Origin: Mailhella sp.
GTDB lineage: Bacteria > Desulfobacterota > Desulfovibrionia > Desulfovibrionales > Desulfovibrionaceae
NCBI GenBank assembly: GCA_017522745.1
Contig: JAFWYI010000028.1
Coordinates: forward strand, 1-11,459
DNA length: 11,459 bases
Direction: 5' to 3'
This document shows positions 1 through 6,894 of the stretch, piece by piece. Every line of letters begins with the position of its first letter. Within the stretch, counting starts at the first letter, position 1. The position numbers were made by a program, and so were the translations under genes. The notes under the pieces are model-generated. The model searched no databases and was not told the origin of the DNA. It was given only the letters and a program-made list of their open reading frames with translations.

Positions 1-1
1 C

Positions 2-310
2 GTGTCCAGCGTAAAGAAAAGGATAAGTTTCAAGGCTGTGCTTGTCGCGGCTATGCTGTCAGGCTGTTTTTTCTGGCATGGCTCGGCCTCCGCTTCTGAA
101 AACGAACGCTACAAAGCTATTCCTGCCAGTCCCGGCGGCCCTATCCTCATCATTGATACGAAGGAAGGCCACCTCTGGACGTGGAATAATAACGGCGTCG
201 AAGAAACGGATGCGGCTGGCGTTAATCCTCGTATTCGATATCAGGGGAATGTTCGAAAGAATATGAATCCGCCAAAGAGGCCGACACCTACGTTATCTTC
301 GCCACGGTAG
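2..310 (+). CDS. Small putative lipoprotein of unknown function
   Basis: This is a 102-residue protein if it starts at the GTG at position 2. The true start may lie upstream, because the window begins one base earlier and no ribosome binding site can be seen. The N-terminus has a basic stretch (KKR), a hydrophobic core and a lipobox L-S-G-C with the cysteine at residue 22, so signal peptidase II processing and membrane anchoring are likely. A type I cleavage after SASA is an alternative. The mature part holds a short segment of beta character (PILIIDTKEGHLWTW) and ends in a proline-, lysine- and arginine-rich tail. I do not recognise the family. It is separated from the next gene by about 210 AT-rich bases, so it is probably not in the same transcript, although it shares with the downstream small proteins a short secreted body and a basic tail. 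Confidence 0.6.
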   Translation: MSSVKKRISFKAVLVAAMLSGCFFWHGSASASENERYKAIPASPGGPILIIDTKEGHLWTWNNNGVEETDAAGVNPRIRYQGNVRKNMNPPKRPTPTLSSPR

Positions 311-523
311 TATTATTCAACTTTTTATAAAATGTTTTAATAGTCGTGAGAATTAAAATTATATTTTTAAAATTTGAATTTAATGAGTTTAATATTGAAA
401 ATAATGAAATATTTGAAGATATAAATTATAAGAATACTATCTAATAAAATACATTGCTATATTCACAAGAGGCTCGAAGGTTTTCCCTTCTTTGTATAGT
501 TACCTTTAACATTGGAGTACAAC
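311..523. other. Very AT-rich intergenic stretch, probable operon promoter region
   Basis: No convincing gene lies here. Bases 361-420 have only 7 G or C in 60 by hand count, far below every coding region in the window. Such AT-rich DNA is common upstream of strong or silenced promoters. A TATAGT at 495-500 could be a -10 element for the gene at 524, but I see no good -35 at the right distance, so no promoter is called. A weak GAAGG/CCTTC hairpin with a short T run sits at about 476-493. The ribosome binding site TTGGAG at 512-517 serves the ATG at 524. Confidence 0.5.
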
Positions 524-838
524 ATGAAGAAGCTCAGCTTCGCTCTTGCTCTCGCTGTGGCCCTTATCGCTGGTCAGGCTCATGCCGCCAAGAAAATTGA
601 AATGACTGCCCCCAATAACACCAACAAAAGCACCATGACCAATACGATCAACGAAACCACGGTTAAGGATTCTACCATCGTTACCGCTGGCAAAAACGCT
701 GAGACCAACATCGGTGTCATTGACAACAAGGGTGGTACCATGACCAATACCGTCAATGAAACCACTGTCAAGAATTCCACTGTTGTTACCGCTGGTGAAG
801 GCGCTAAGACCAATATCGGTCGCATCTCGAATCAGTAA
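524..838 (+). CDS. Small secreted two-repeat protein, candidate curli-like amyloid or export substrate
   Basis: This is a 104-residue protein. The ATG at 524 is chosen over the in-frame TTG at 512 because GGAG at 514-517 is correctly spaced for it, and it begins a clean Sec signal peptide (MKKLSFALALA... QAHA, cleavage after residue 21). The mature 83 residues are almost only two tandem repeats of 35 and 33 residues (37-71 and 72-104). Each runs T-M-T-N-T-[IV]-N-E-T-T-V-K-x-S-T-[IV]-V-T-A-G, then A-x-T-N-I-G. The alternating Thr/Asn/Val pattern suggests stacked beta strands, as in amyloid subunits or beta-solenoids. The curlin signature with Gln-x-Gly and Asn at fixed steps is absent, so it is not a recognisable CsgA. 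It is the first gene of a run that includes a CsgG-like pore, which is the main reason to think it is exported. A hairpin directly downstream would let it be made in excess over later genes. Confidence 0.75.
   Translation: MKKLSFALALAVALIAGQAHAAKKIEMTAPNNTNKSTMTNTINETTVKDSTIVTAGKNAETNIGVIDNKGGTMTNTVNETTVKNSTVVTAGEGAKTNIGRISNQ
632..835 (+). repeat. In-gene tandem repeat, period 105 bp
   Basis: Two copies, 632-736 and 737-835 (the second lacks the last two codons). They are similar at the DNA level as well as in protein; for example ACCATGACCAATAC starts both. Differences are mostly at third codon positions (ATC/GTC, ACG/ACT, AAC/AAT), which points to an old in-frame duplication kept under protein-level selection. 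The repeat unit is the 35-residue Thr/Asn/Val-rich block of the encoded protein. Confidence 0.85.
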
Positions 839-845
839 GCATTTC

Positions 846-886
846 ATAAAGGAGGAAGAGCATCCTATGCTTTTCCTCCTTTATTT
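846..886 (+). terminator. Strong hairpin after the first operon gene: terminator or attenuator
   Basis: A perfect 12-bp inverted repeat, ATAAAGGAGGAA at 846-857 and TTCCTCCTTTAT at 873-884, has a 15-base spacer and ends in a short T-rich run (TTTATTT, 880-886). It lies 8 bases after the stop of the small repeat protein and 17 bases before the next start. The tail is not a pure T run, so partial termination is more likely than complete. It can also act as a 3' stabilising hairpin. Its left arm contains a perfect Shine-Dalgarno (AGGAGG), which the stem would mask. Confidence 0.75.
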
Positions 887-902
887 ACAATGCGAGGTGG
901 AT

Positions 903-1193
903 ATGCGTTATCGATTATTTGCCTTTCTGGAAATTCTTATTTTAGGCATAGCCCCTTGCAGAGGTCTTGCTATCGATACAGACAAGTCAGATAAAACTCA
1001 AATCATCATTGATGGTAAGCCTCTTGGTCAGTGGATAGAGGAGCAAAAGAGCACCGGACGCGTTATAACCGGAGATGAAGCTTCTCGTATTGGTGTCATA
1101 GAAAATGATGGCAGAGAGCTTGTGAATGTCAAACGGCGTACTGTCATTCAGGATTCCATTGTAATCCCCAATCCAAAGAAGAAAAAAGACTGA
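903..1193 (+). CDS. Small secreted protein with one copy of the shared beta module
   Basis: This is a 96-residue protein starting at ATG 903, preceded by GAGGTGG. An in-frame ATG at 867 would add 12 residues and lies behind the AGGAGG in the hairpin arm, but the 903 start gives the better Sec signal peptide (MRYRLFAFLEILILG... RGLA, cleavage near residue 23). Residues 63-88 align without gaps to residues 63-88 of the upstream repeat protein with 10 identities in 26 (I-G-V-I-[DE]-N ... T ... S-x-V), so one repeat-like unit is present. A second short piece, G-Q-W-I-E-E (42-47) followed by K-S-T-G, resembles G-A-W-A-E-D in the next gene product. The protein ends in a basic PNPKKKKD tail. No known family is recognised. 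It could be a minor subunit, nucleator or chaperone-like partner of the first protein; this is inferred from context only. Confidence 0.7.
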   Translation: MRYRLFAFLEILILGIAPCRGLAIDTDKSDKTQIIIDGKPLGQWIEEQKSTGRVITGDEASRIGVIENDGRELVNVKRRTVIQDSIVIPNPKKKKD

Positions 1194-1250
1194 GCTCGGC
1201 TCGGAATATTCTTTGGTATAGCTTTCACTCATAACAGTTTGGAACTAGCA

Positions 1251-1592
1251 ATGAAACGCATCATTTTTTTGACCACTGCACTATGTTTTATTTTTCAGAG
1301 CAATTTTTCATATGCCGATGATGATCCCTATGCCGCTGCCATGAACGAACATAATAGCATTCGATCGCAAAAGGCCGATGCTCACGCAACAAAAGTTTAT
1401 GGAGCTTGGGCAGAAGATATGGCCAATCAAATCAAGTCGGGCAAGAAGGAGGGGCTGGTCTATGACGGAGAAAATGGCATAGGCAATGTTACCATTGAAC
1501 GAGGCTCAAAGGTAACTGGACCTATAATTGTCAATCCTAAAATTGATAACTCAACCGTCATTTTTACTTCTCCAAAAAAATCGCGCTTCTAG
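1251..1592 (+). CDS. Small secreted protein, third member of the shared-module set
   Basis: This is a 113-residue protein from ATG 1251. The in-frame TTG at 1239 is rejected because the ATG begins a standard signal peptide (MKRIIFLTTALCFIF... SYA, cleavage near residue 22). The ribosome binding site is weak (TTTGGAA). The mature protein has a charged, probably helical first half (about 25-65, with Y-G-A-W-A-E-D at 50-56) and a beta-type second half. Residues 77-104 run I-G-N-V-x-I-E-R-G ... D-N-S-T-V-I and align with the module of the two upstream proteins if a two-residue gap is allowed. The tail is basic (SPKKSRF). The gene sits 57 bases after the previous one and 23 before the CsgG-like gene, so cotranscription is likely. 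Function is unknown; the context suggests an exported subunit or accessory factor. Confidence 0.7.
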   Translation: MKRIIFLTTALCFIFQSNFSYADDDPYAAAMNEHNSIRSQKADAHATKVYGAWAEDMANQIKSGKKEGLVYDGENGIGNVTIERGSKVTGPIIVNPKIDNSTVIFTSPKKSRF

Positions 1593-1615
1593 GTTGACCA
1601 ATTAGGGGGTATTTC

Positions 1616-2872
1616 ATGCGTATATCTACAATATTGCTCCTGCTGGGGCTTTGCGCTGGTGGTCTTTCAGGATGTATTAATGCTGAAGCTCCAGTTCTTC
1701 CTTCAATGGAGGTTTCTAAGCCCAGTCAGTCGATATATACTTCTGCATTGCAGGAATTAGATACTATATTACAGTGTTATTATCCCCCAGACACCAGTGT
1801 AGTATATTATTATGTAAAGCCTATTAATGATGCTACCGGCCTTTCAGGGACAGGTGAAATTCCAGGAAGCATCACTACAATGGTGCGTGATGCCATCTCT
1901 CAGATTTCGTACAAAGTACGTTATGTTGAGCAGTATGATGCTTCCGACTTCAATCATCTTCAGGTTGAACAGCTGTTGAGACAGGCATCCAAAATTCAGA
2001 CTCAGACCCCCATGGCTCTACGTCCAACTGCCGATTACACCATTACCGGTGCCATCTCCATGTTCGACCGCAATCTCAGTTCTTCTTCCGATGAAATGAG
2101 AGGTATGGCGGCTATAGGTGGAGGCAGCAGTCAAGCTCAGATCGACGGTTTTGCCAAAAACAGCACTAGTTTTTCTAGGCTAGGAGTTTCATTTAATCTC
2201 TTTTTGAGCAACGGTGTTTCCATTCCCGGAAAGTTCGGTGGAGAAATAAACGTAATGTTGGCCAAAAACTCCAAGGACTTAGGCTTTTCCATTAAAGGGG
2301 TTGGCTTCGGTATTGGCTCTGAAGCAGTTGCTATGCATGGACGTCATCAAGCCCTAAAAATGCTTACGGAATTCAGTGTGGTACAGATTGTTGGCAACAC
2401 TATGAGTGTACCATATTGGAGAGTTGGCAATCAGCATAGAATCTTTTCAGAAGATCCCCATGTTATAAGGGCTATGAGAAGTGAATTTGAAGACTATAAA
2501 ACTGATCCCCCACGTCTTATTGCCTATATGCAGGCTCAGTGTATCGCTAACGGCGATAAAAATATAAGTGTTAACGGCGTGTTGGATGATGCTACACAAA
2601 GAGCCTTTGAGAAGTTTGGCGAGCAGTACAATGTTCCTGCCGGAATTAATTTCTCCATGTTCAAGGCGTTGGAACTCAATAGAATTCTTGATGTGAATAT
2701 CGCTTCCGAAGCCTGGTCTGCCTATGCGGCTTACAAGAATGGTATTGTGACTCCCCCTGTAGACCCCGTTCGTGTTCCTTCCCCAAAAACTTCTGTTAAG
2801 GCTTCTCCCAAACCCACCGCACCTGCTCCGTCCAGCCCCGACTACGACAGCGCCCTCGAAGGGCTTCTCTAG
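1616..2872 (+). CDS. CsgG-family outer-membrane lipoprotein with C-terminal peptidoglycan-binding-like segment
   Basis: This is a 418-residue protein with a good ribosome binding site (AGGGGG) 7 bases before the ATG. A lipobox L-S-G-C places the lipidated cysteine at residue 20, and Ile at +2 favours outer-membrane sorting. Residues about 60-270 resemble CsgG, the curli secretion pore: I-N-D-A-T-G near residue 70 matches the CsgG I-x-D-x-T-G strand, Y-T-I-T-G-A-I near 142 matches the V-E-G-S-I strand, and a helix (HQALKMLTEFSVVQIVG) precedes the end of the domain. CsgG forms a nonameric outer-membrane channel for unfolded subunits. Unlike CsgG of about 260-280 residues, this one continues with a segment (about 305-360) containing V-N-G-V-L-D-D-A-T-Q-R-A-F-E-K-F, which looks like a PG_binding_1 fold. 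It then ends in a Pro/Ser/Lys-rich tail. The pore role is inferred and depends on the CsgG match holding in a profile search. Confidence 0.7.
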   Translation: MRISTILLLLGLCAGGLSGCINAEAPVLPSMEVSKPSQSIYTSALQELDTILQCYYPPDTSVVYYYVKPINDATGLSGTGEIPGSITTMVRDAISQISYKVRYVEQYDASDFNHLQVEQLLRQASKIQTQTPMALRPTADYTITGAISMFDRNLSSSSDEMRGMAAIGGGSSQAQIDGFAKNSTSFSRLGVSFNLFLSNGVSIPGKFGGEINVMLAKNSKDLGFSIKGVGFGIGSEAVAMHGRHQALKMLTEFSVVQIVGNTMSVPYWRVGNQHRIFSEDPHVIRAMRSEFEDYKTDPPRLIAYMQAQCIANGDKNISVNGVLDDATQRAFEKFGEQYNVPAGINFSMFKALELNRILDVNIASEAWSAYAAYKNGIVTPPVDPVRVPSPKTSVKASPKPTAPAPSSPDYDSALEGLL

Positions 2873-2913
2873 TCGTTTCGGCATTCAGTCGCCACTGCTC
2901 ATTCTGGTGAAGT

Positions 2914-4884
2914 ATGAAACATATCCCCGCCATTCTCTGTTCTCTGGCTCTGCTTTTCGGCGCAAGCGAGTATGCCTCTGCCCGTGAACCTCTTCTTGTT
3001 CCCGGCAAGACAACGCTCTACCAGCGCGTTATAAGCCACCCCGGAACGGTGTCGTATAAAAGTCCGAACGCGGAAATCACGGGTGTTGTGGATTCGTTCA
3101 CGCCGCTCTATGTGTACGACAAGAAGGTCGTCAACGGCGAAGAATGGCTGGAAGTGTCTCCTTCTTCCGGAGCCTCCTCGACTCAGTGGATCCGCAGTCT
3201 GAACGGTTCCCGCTGGGACAAGGCGCTTTCCCTTACGTTCACGGAAAGAATGGGGCGCGATCCCGTCATGTTTTTCCGTTCCTACGACAGTTTGAACCAG
3301 CTCATCACCTCGGAAAAGCTCAGTGACGAACTGACCAGACTCGTCCGGGAGTATCGGCACGATACCCTTGACGCGTCGTCCCCTCTCATCGCCCTTGAAC
3401 CCAAGGCTTCGGCGGTTCCCCGTGAGCAGTTCTATCTGATGCCCATATTCGACCATTCCCTTGAATATGAGCAGTATGGTCTCAAAATGCTCAAGGTGGG
3501 CTGTATCAATCCGGGCTCTGGAGAAGTCGCCCCTAAGACGGTTGCCGTCCCTGAACCTCGCAAGTTCAAATCCGGCGTGGCCTTCGTCATCGATACGACG
3601 ATATCCATGAAGCCCTACATTGAGAAGACGAAGGAGTTCATTCACAACACCTATAATGCTCTTGAGAAGAGCCCCCTGGCCGAAGACTTGTCTCTTGGTG
3701 TCGTGGCCTATCGAAACAGCACTCGGCATGACCAGAACATCGAGTATGTCTCCCGTGTCGTTTCTCCTCTGACTCCGGTCTCCGGCAGGCAGGTCATGGA
3801 ACGTGGCTTGAATGATTTGGACGAGGCTAAAGTTTCCACCCACACTTTCAATGAGGATGCTTTTGCCGGTATCATGTCGGCTATCGAACGGCTCGACTGG
3901 AATCCTTACGCGGTCAAGCTTGCAGTCCTCATCACCGATGCCGGTGCCATTCGCAACGACGACAAGTATTCTTCTACTGGTCTGAACGAAGAGGAAATGC
4001 GCGACCTGCTGGCCCAGAAGGGGATACGCCTTCTGGTCGTCCACCTGCAGACGGAAGCTGGAAAGCGGCACGGCTTGACGAAAACGGAAAAGCAGTACCG
4101 TACTCTCACCAGTGTAAAGGATGCCAACCTTAAGAGTGTGTACCTCCCTCTTCCAGCCTATAGTGCCCAGACTGCCAGTCAGCAATTTGGCAAGCTCTCC
4201 AAGGCTATGGTCAACATCCTTCTCAAGATCATGAAGCAGAATGCCGAAGGGCAGATGACCCAGAAGCCTGAGGCTGTGGCGGCTGCGACTCCAGAAGAGA
4301 AAATGGCTCAAATAGCTCAGTGCATCGGCTATGCCGCTCAGCTTGAATTCGTGGGCAGTGAAAAGAATACTCAGGCTCCCAGAATGCTCGAAGCCTGGGC
4401 CGTCGATAAGGACCTGGTCAGTCTTTCCGAAGGCAAACCTACGGAAGCGCTCTCTGTGACCGTTCTGCTTAACAAGCGTCAGCTCGACAGTCTGGCTTAT
4501 CAGCTTCAGACCGTTGTCGATGCGGCAAAGAGTGCTCGTGATATCGACAGCAGTCAGCTGTTCCAGCGCATAGTTTCTCTTTCCGCGCAGACCGTGCGTG
4601 ACCCGAACAAGCTTCAGGAAGGCGGTTCTGCGGCCAATATCGCGGAACTTGGGGTTCTGCCGGAGTTCCTCGAAGGGCTTCCCTATGTAAGTTGGATTAT
4701 GGGCATGACCGCTGAAGGTTGGAGCGCCATGAGCTCCATGGAGCAGGATGCGAAGATCCGTGAACTGGAGTCTAAGATTCAGCTCTACAAGGAATACCAT
4801 AACGACACCGCCAACTGGAAGAGCTTCGGAAGCCCAGATCCTGCCGACGCCATGTATAGGGTTCCTTTGACTTCGCTGCCGTAA
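2914..4884 (+). CDS. Periplasmic SH3-like plus vWA protein, like the periplasmic half of PpkA
   Basis: This is a 656-residue protein. Its signal peptide (MKHIPAILCSLALLFG... ASA) is cleaved near residue 23, so it is periplasmic without an anchor. Residues about 30-105 look like an SH3-type domain (E-E-W-L-E-V, Q-W-I-R). A von Willebrand A domain spans about 218-420, with a MIDAS of D227-x-T229-x-S231 (F-V-I-D-T-T-I-S-M), a third loop near D315 and D342 in L-I-T-D-A-G, so metal-dependent binding is plausible. The C-terminal third is helical and ends with G-L-P-Y-V-S-W-I-M-G-M-T, an L-E-S-K-I-Q-L-Y-K-E-Y-H segment and V-P-L-T-S-L-P. From memory these resemble the vWA-containing C-terminus of T6SS kinase PpkA. 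No kinase domain is present. The gene lies 41 bases after the CsgG-like gene and 3 bases before the ABC gene. A sensor or scaffold role with the FGE-domain protein is inferred. Confidence 0.75.
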   Translation: MKHIPAILCSLALLFGASEYASAREPLLVPGKTTLYQRVISHPGTVSYKSPNAEITGVVDSFTPLYVYDKKVVNGEEWLEVSPSSGASSTQWIRSLNGSRWDKALSLTFTERMGRDPVMFFRSYDSLNQLITSEKLSDELTRLVREYRHDTLDASSPLIALEPKASAVPREQFYLMPIFDHSLEYEQYGLKMLKVGCINPGSGEVAPKTVAVPEPRKFKSGVAFVIDTTISMKPYIEKTKEFIHNTYNALEKSPLAEDLSLGVVAYRNSTRHDQNIEYVSRVVSPLTPVSGRQVMERGLNDLDEAKVSTHTFNEDAFAGIMSAIERLDWNPYAVKLAVLITDAGAIRNDDKYSSTGLNEEEMRDLLAQKGIRLLVVHLQTEAGKRHGLTKTEKQYRTLTSVKDANLKSVYLPLPAYSAQTASQQFGKLSKAMVNILLKIMKQNAEGQMTQKPEAVAAATPEEKMAQIAQCIGYAAQLEFVGSEKNTQAPRMLEAWAVDKDLVSLSEGKPTEALSVTVLLNKRQLDSLAYQLQTVVDAAKSARDIDSSQLFQRIVSLSAQTVRDPNKLQEGGSAANIAELGVLPEFLEGLPYVSWIMGMTAEGWSAMSSMEQDAKIRELESKIQLYKEYHNDTANWKSFGSPDPADAMYRVPLTSLP

Positions 4885-4887
4885 GCC

Positions 4888-6894
4888 ATGTTCCCGGTTC
4901 TGGAGATAGAAGGTCTCAGCAAGACCTATCGGAGTTCCGATTCTGTGTTCTGCCTGAAGGCTGACGCCTTGAGCGTCGGCCTTGGGCAGACGTGGGGGAT
5001 TATTGGCCCCAGCGGATGCGGAAAAAGTACCTTGCTGGAAATGCTGGCTCTTCTTTCCAGACCTGACGAAGTCTCCCGCTTTTCGCTCCATGACGCTTCC
5101 AGAGACGTCATTTCCATTGATGATCTGTGGCGAAAGAACGAGCATGACAGGCTTGCCGCCCTGCGAAGGAATAATTTCGGCTTTGTCCATCAGGCTGGCA
5201 ATCTCTTTCCCTTCCTCTCAGTTCGAGAGAACATCCTCATGCCGTATCGCCTGCGGTTCGGCGCAGGAGGCGAACCGCGCTTGCATGAGCTGGCCGACAT
5301 GCTCGGTATCACGCGTCTCCTCGACCATAAGCCCGAACAGCTTTCCTATGGCGAACGTCAGAGAGCCGCCATCGCTCGCGCCCTGATCCATTCTCCTCGA
5401 CTGGTACTCGCCGACGAACCAACGTCTGCCCTTGACCCGGAAACGGCTCGTCAGGTCATGTCTCTCTTTAAGAAGTGCGTGGAGCATACCGATACCGCAC
5501 TGCTTCTTGTCAGCCACGATCACGCACTGCTGAAAGATTCCTCTGTTCCCACTTTGGAAGTTCGCCGAGAGGATGCAGGTCTGGACGCGTCTAGCAATGG
5601 CACTTGCTGGACGCTCACCCCTTCTTCTCGGGGCGATAAGGAGGAGTCTCCAGTGGAGTGTGCAGTTTCAAAGCCGTCCCGTACCAGCTCGTCCAGAGGG
5701 CTTTCTCTGTTTATGGCGTGGAAGGATTTTCTCCACGAGCATCTTCTTTCGTTCTGTGGAGTCCTTGCTTTTGCCGCTGCCCTCACCCCCATCCTTCTGC
5801 TGGCTGGATTACGTTTCGGCATTGTAGATACCCTTTCTCAGCGGCTTCTGAACTCTCCTGCCACGTTGTCCATCACGCCGTATGGCAGTGTTCGTTTTAC
5901 TCAGGAACGTCTTACAGAGCTGGCCTCTCACCCCAGCGTCTCCTTCCTCGTTGCCCGGACAAGAACGCTGGCCGCCAGCGTGAACTTGGCAGGAGCAGAA
6001 GAGAAAAGGCTTTCTGCCGATCTTGTCCCCACAGCTGAAGGCGATCCGCTTCTGGGTTATGCTGATATTACCTTTTCGGAAAAGGGCGTTGTCATTACCC
6101 GACAGCTTGAAAGAAGTCTTTCCGCTGTAGAAGGGGAGCGTTCCCTTGAGCTGTTCGTCAGCCGTATGCATGGCGGACGTTTGGAAAGAGTCTCTGTCTC
6201 TGTCCCCGTCTTAGGCGTCCTGCCTGATTCGGCAGACTGGAAATCTCACATTTATGCGCCGCTCAGTTTTACCGAGGCTGTGGAACGCTATCGTGACGGC
6301 TTTTCGGTTCCTGAATTTGGATGGACTGGCAAAGAAGGTTCTCCCGAAAGGACGTATGCTGGGTTCCGCATGTATGTAAAAAGTCTGGATGACGTTGTGG
6401 TCATGCGGGATTTTCTCATGCGCGAAGGCATCGAGTCCTATACCTCTGCTCGTGAGGTTGAAAATATACAGGCTCTGAAGCGTACCCTTTCCTTTGTGAC
6501 CATACTTATCGGAGGCGTCACCATCGTCGGCATGATGATGTCACTTGCCAGCTTTGCAGTCTCTAATGTGAACCGCAAGGAGCATTTTTTTGCCCAGGCC
6601 CGCCTGATGGGCTTTTCCGGATACTCGCTCCTGCTGTTTCCTGTCGGGCAAATGATTCTTTGTGCAATATGCGCCTCTTCGTTATCGCTTCTCTTTTATG
6701 GCGGTGCGGCCGTCATTTTTGATGTCGTATGCGCATCGTATCTCCAGCATGGGGAGTCGATATGCCGTATTCCGGCCATCTACACAGCGATGCTTTATTC
6801 TGGCGCACTTATTCTTTCCCTCATATGCTGTGTCGGTGCGGGTAGAAAACTGCTCCGTCTTCAGCCTGCGGAGGTTCTTCGCCGTCATGTCTAG
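4888..6894 (+). CDS. Fused ABC transporter ATPase-permease, MacB/LolCDE type (TagT-TagS-like)
   Basis: This is a 668-residue protein with the ATPase first. Residues 1-225 hold Walker A G-P-S-G-C-G-K-S-T (40-48), Q-loop Q102, signature L-S-Y-G-E (152-156), Walker B L-V-L-A-D-E-P (172-178), D-loop S-A-L-D (180-183) and switch His210. After a polar linker (225-275) comes an FtsX/MacB-type permease: TM1 about 285-310, a large periplasmic domain 311-530, then three TM segments near 535-560, 580-612 and 630-652, ending in L-Q-P-A-E-V-L-R. Members of this class use ATP to move lipoproteins or to drive periplasmic conformational changes rather than to move small solutes. In the T6SS phosphorylation pathway the ATPase (TagT) and permease (TagS) are separate; here they are one chain. 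A lipoprotein-sorting or efflux role is the alternative. It starts 3 bases after the vWA gene and its stop overlaps the next start, so translation is probably coupled. Confidence 0.88.
   Translation: MFPVLEIEGLSKTYRSSDSVFCLKADALSVGLGQTWGIIGPSGCGKSTLLEMLALLSRPDEVSRFSLHDASRDVISIDDLWRKNEHDRLAALRRNNFGFVHQAGNLFPFLSVRENILMPYRLRFGAGGEPRLHELADMLGITRLLDHKPEQLSYGERQRAAIARALIHSPRLVLADEPTSALDPETARQVMSLFKKCVEHTDTALLLVSHDHALLKDSSVPTLEVRREDAGLDASSNGTCWTLTPSSRGDKEESPVECAVSKPSRTSSSRGLSLFMAWKDFLHEHLLSFCGVLAFAAALTPILLLAGLRFGIVDTLSQRLLNSPATLSITPYGSVRFTQERLTELASHPSVSFLVARTRTLAASVNLAGAEEKRLSADLVPTAEGDPLLGYADITFSEKGVVITRQLERSLSAVEGERSLELFVSRMHGGRLERVSVSVPVLGVLPDSADWKSHIYAPLSFTEAVERYRDGFSVPEFGWTGKEGSPERTYAGFRMYVKSLDDVVVMRDFLMREGIESYTSAREVENIQALKRTLSFVTILIGGVTIVGMMMSLASFAVSNVNRKEHFFAQARLMGFSGYSLLLFPVGQMILCAICASSLSLLFYGGAAVIFDVVCASYLQHGESICRIPAIYTAMLYSGALILSLICCVGAGRKLLRLQPAEVLRRHV

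Noticed and set aside
632..835. Possible CRISPR-like or satellite array
   Set aside because: Only two copies, in frame within a secreted protein gene, with third-position differences; it is a protein repeat.
756..902. Extension of the second small gene upstream into the first repeat gene
   Set aside because: It overlaps the first gene in another frame and passes through the hairpin; only the 903 start gives a good signal peptide. The ATG at 867 is kept as a minor alternative.
524..1592. Calling the small proteins CsgA/CsgB
   Set aside because: The curlin Gln-x-Gly-x-x-Asn pattern is absent; only the context is curli-like.
2899..5190. Very long minus-strand open frame (763 codons) antisense to the vWA gene
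   Set aside because: It has no ribosome binding site or recognisable domain, its composition is Arg/His/Gly-rich as expected for an antisense shadow, and the plus-strand gene has a signal peptide, vWA motifs and operon spacing.
6662..6886. N-terminal extension of the FGE-domain gene into the ABC gene
   Set aside because: The 75 extra codons overlap the coding end of the permease and would bury the signal peptide; ATG 6887 with a clean signal peptide and GGAGG upstream is better.
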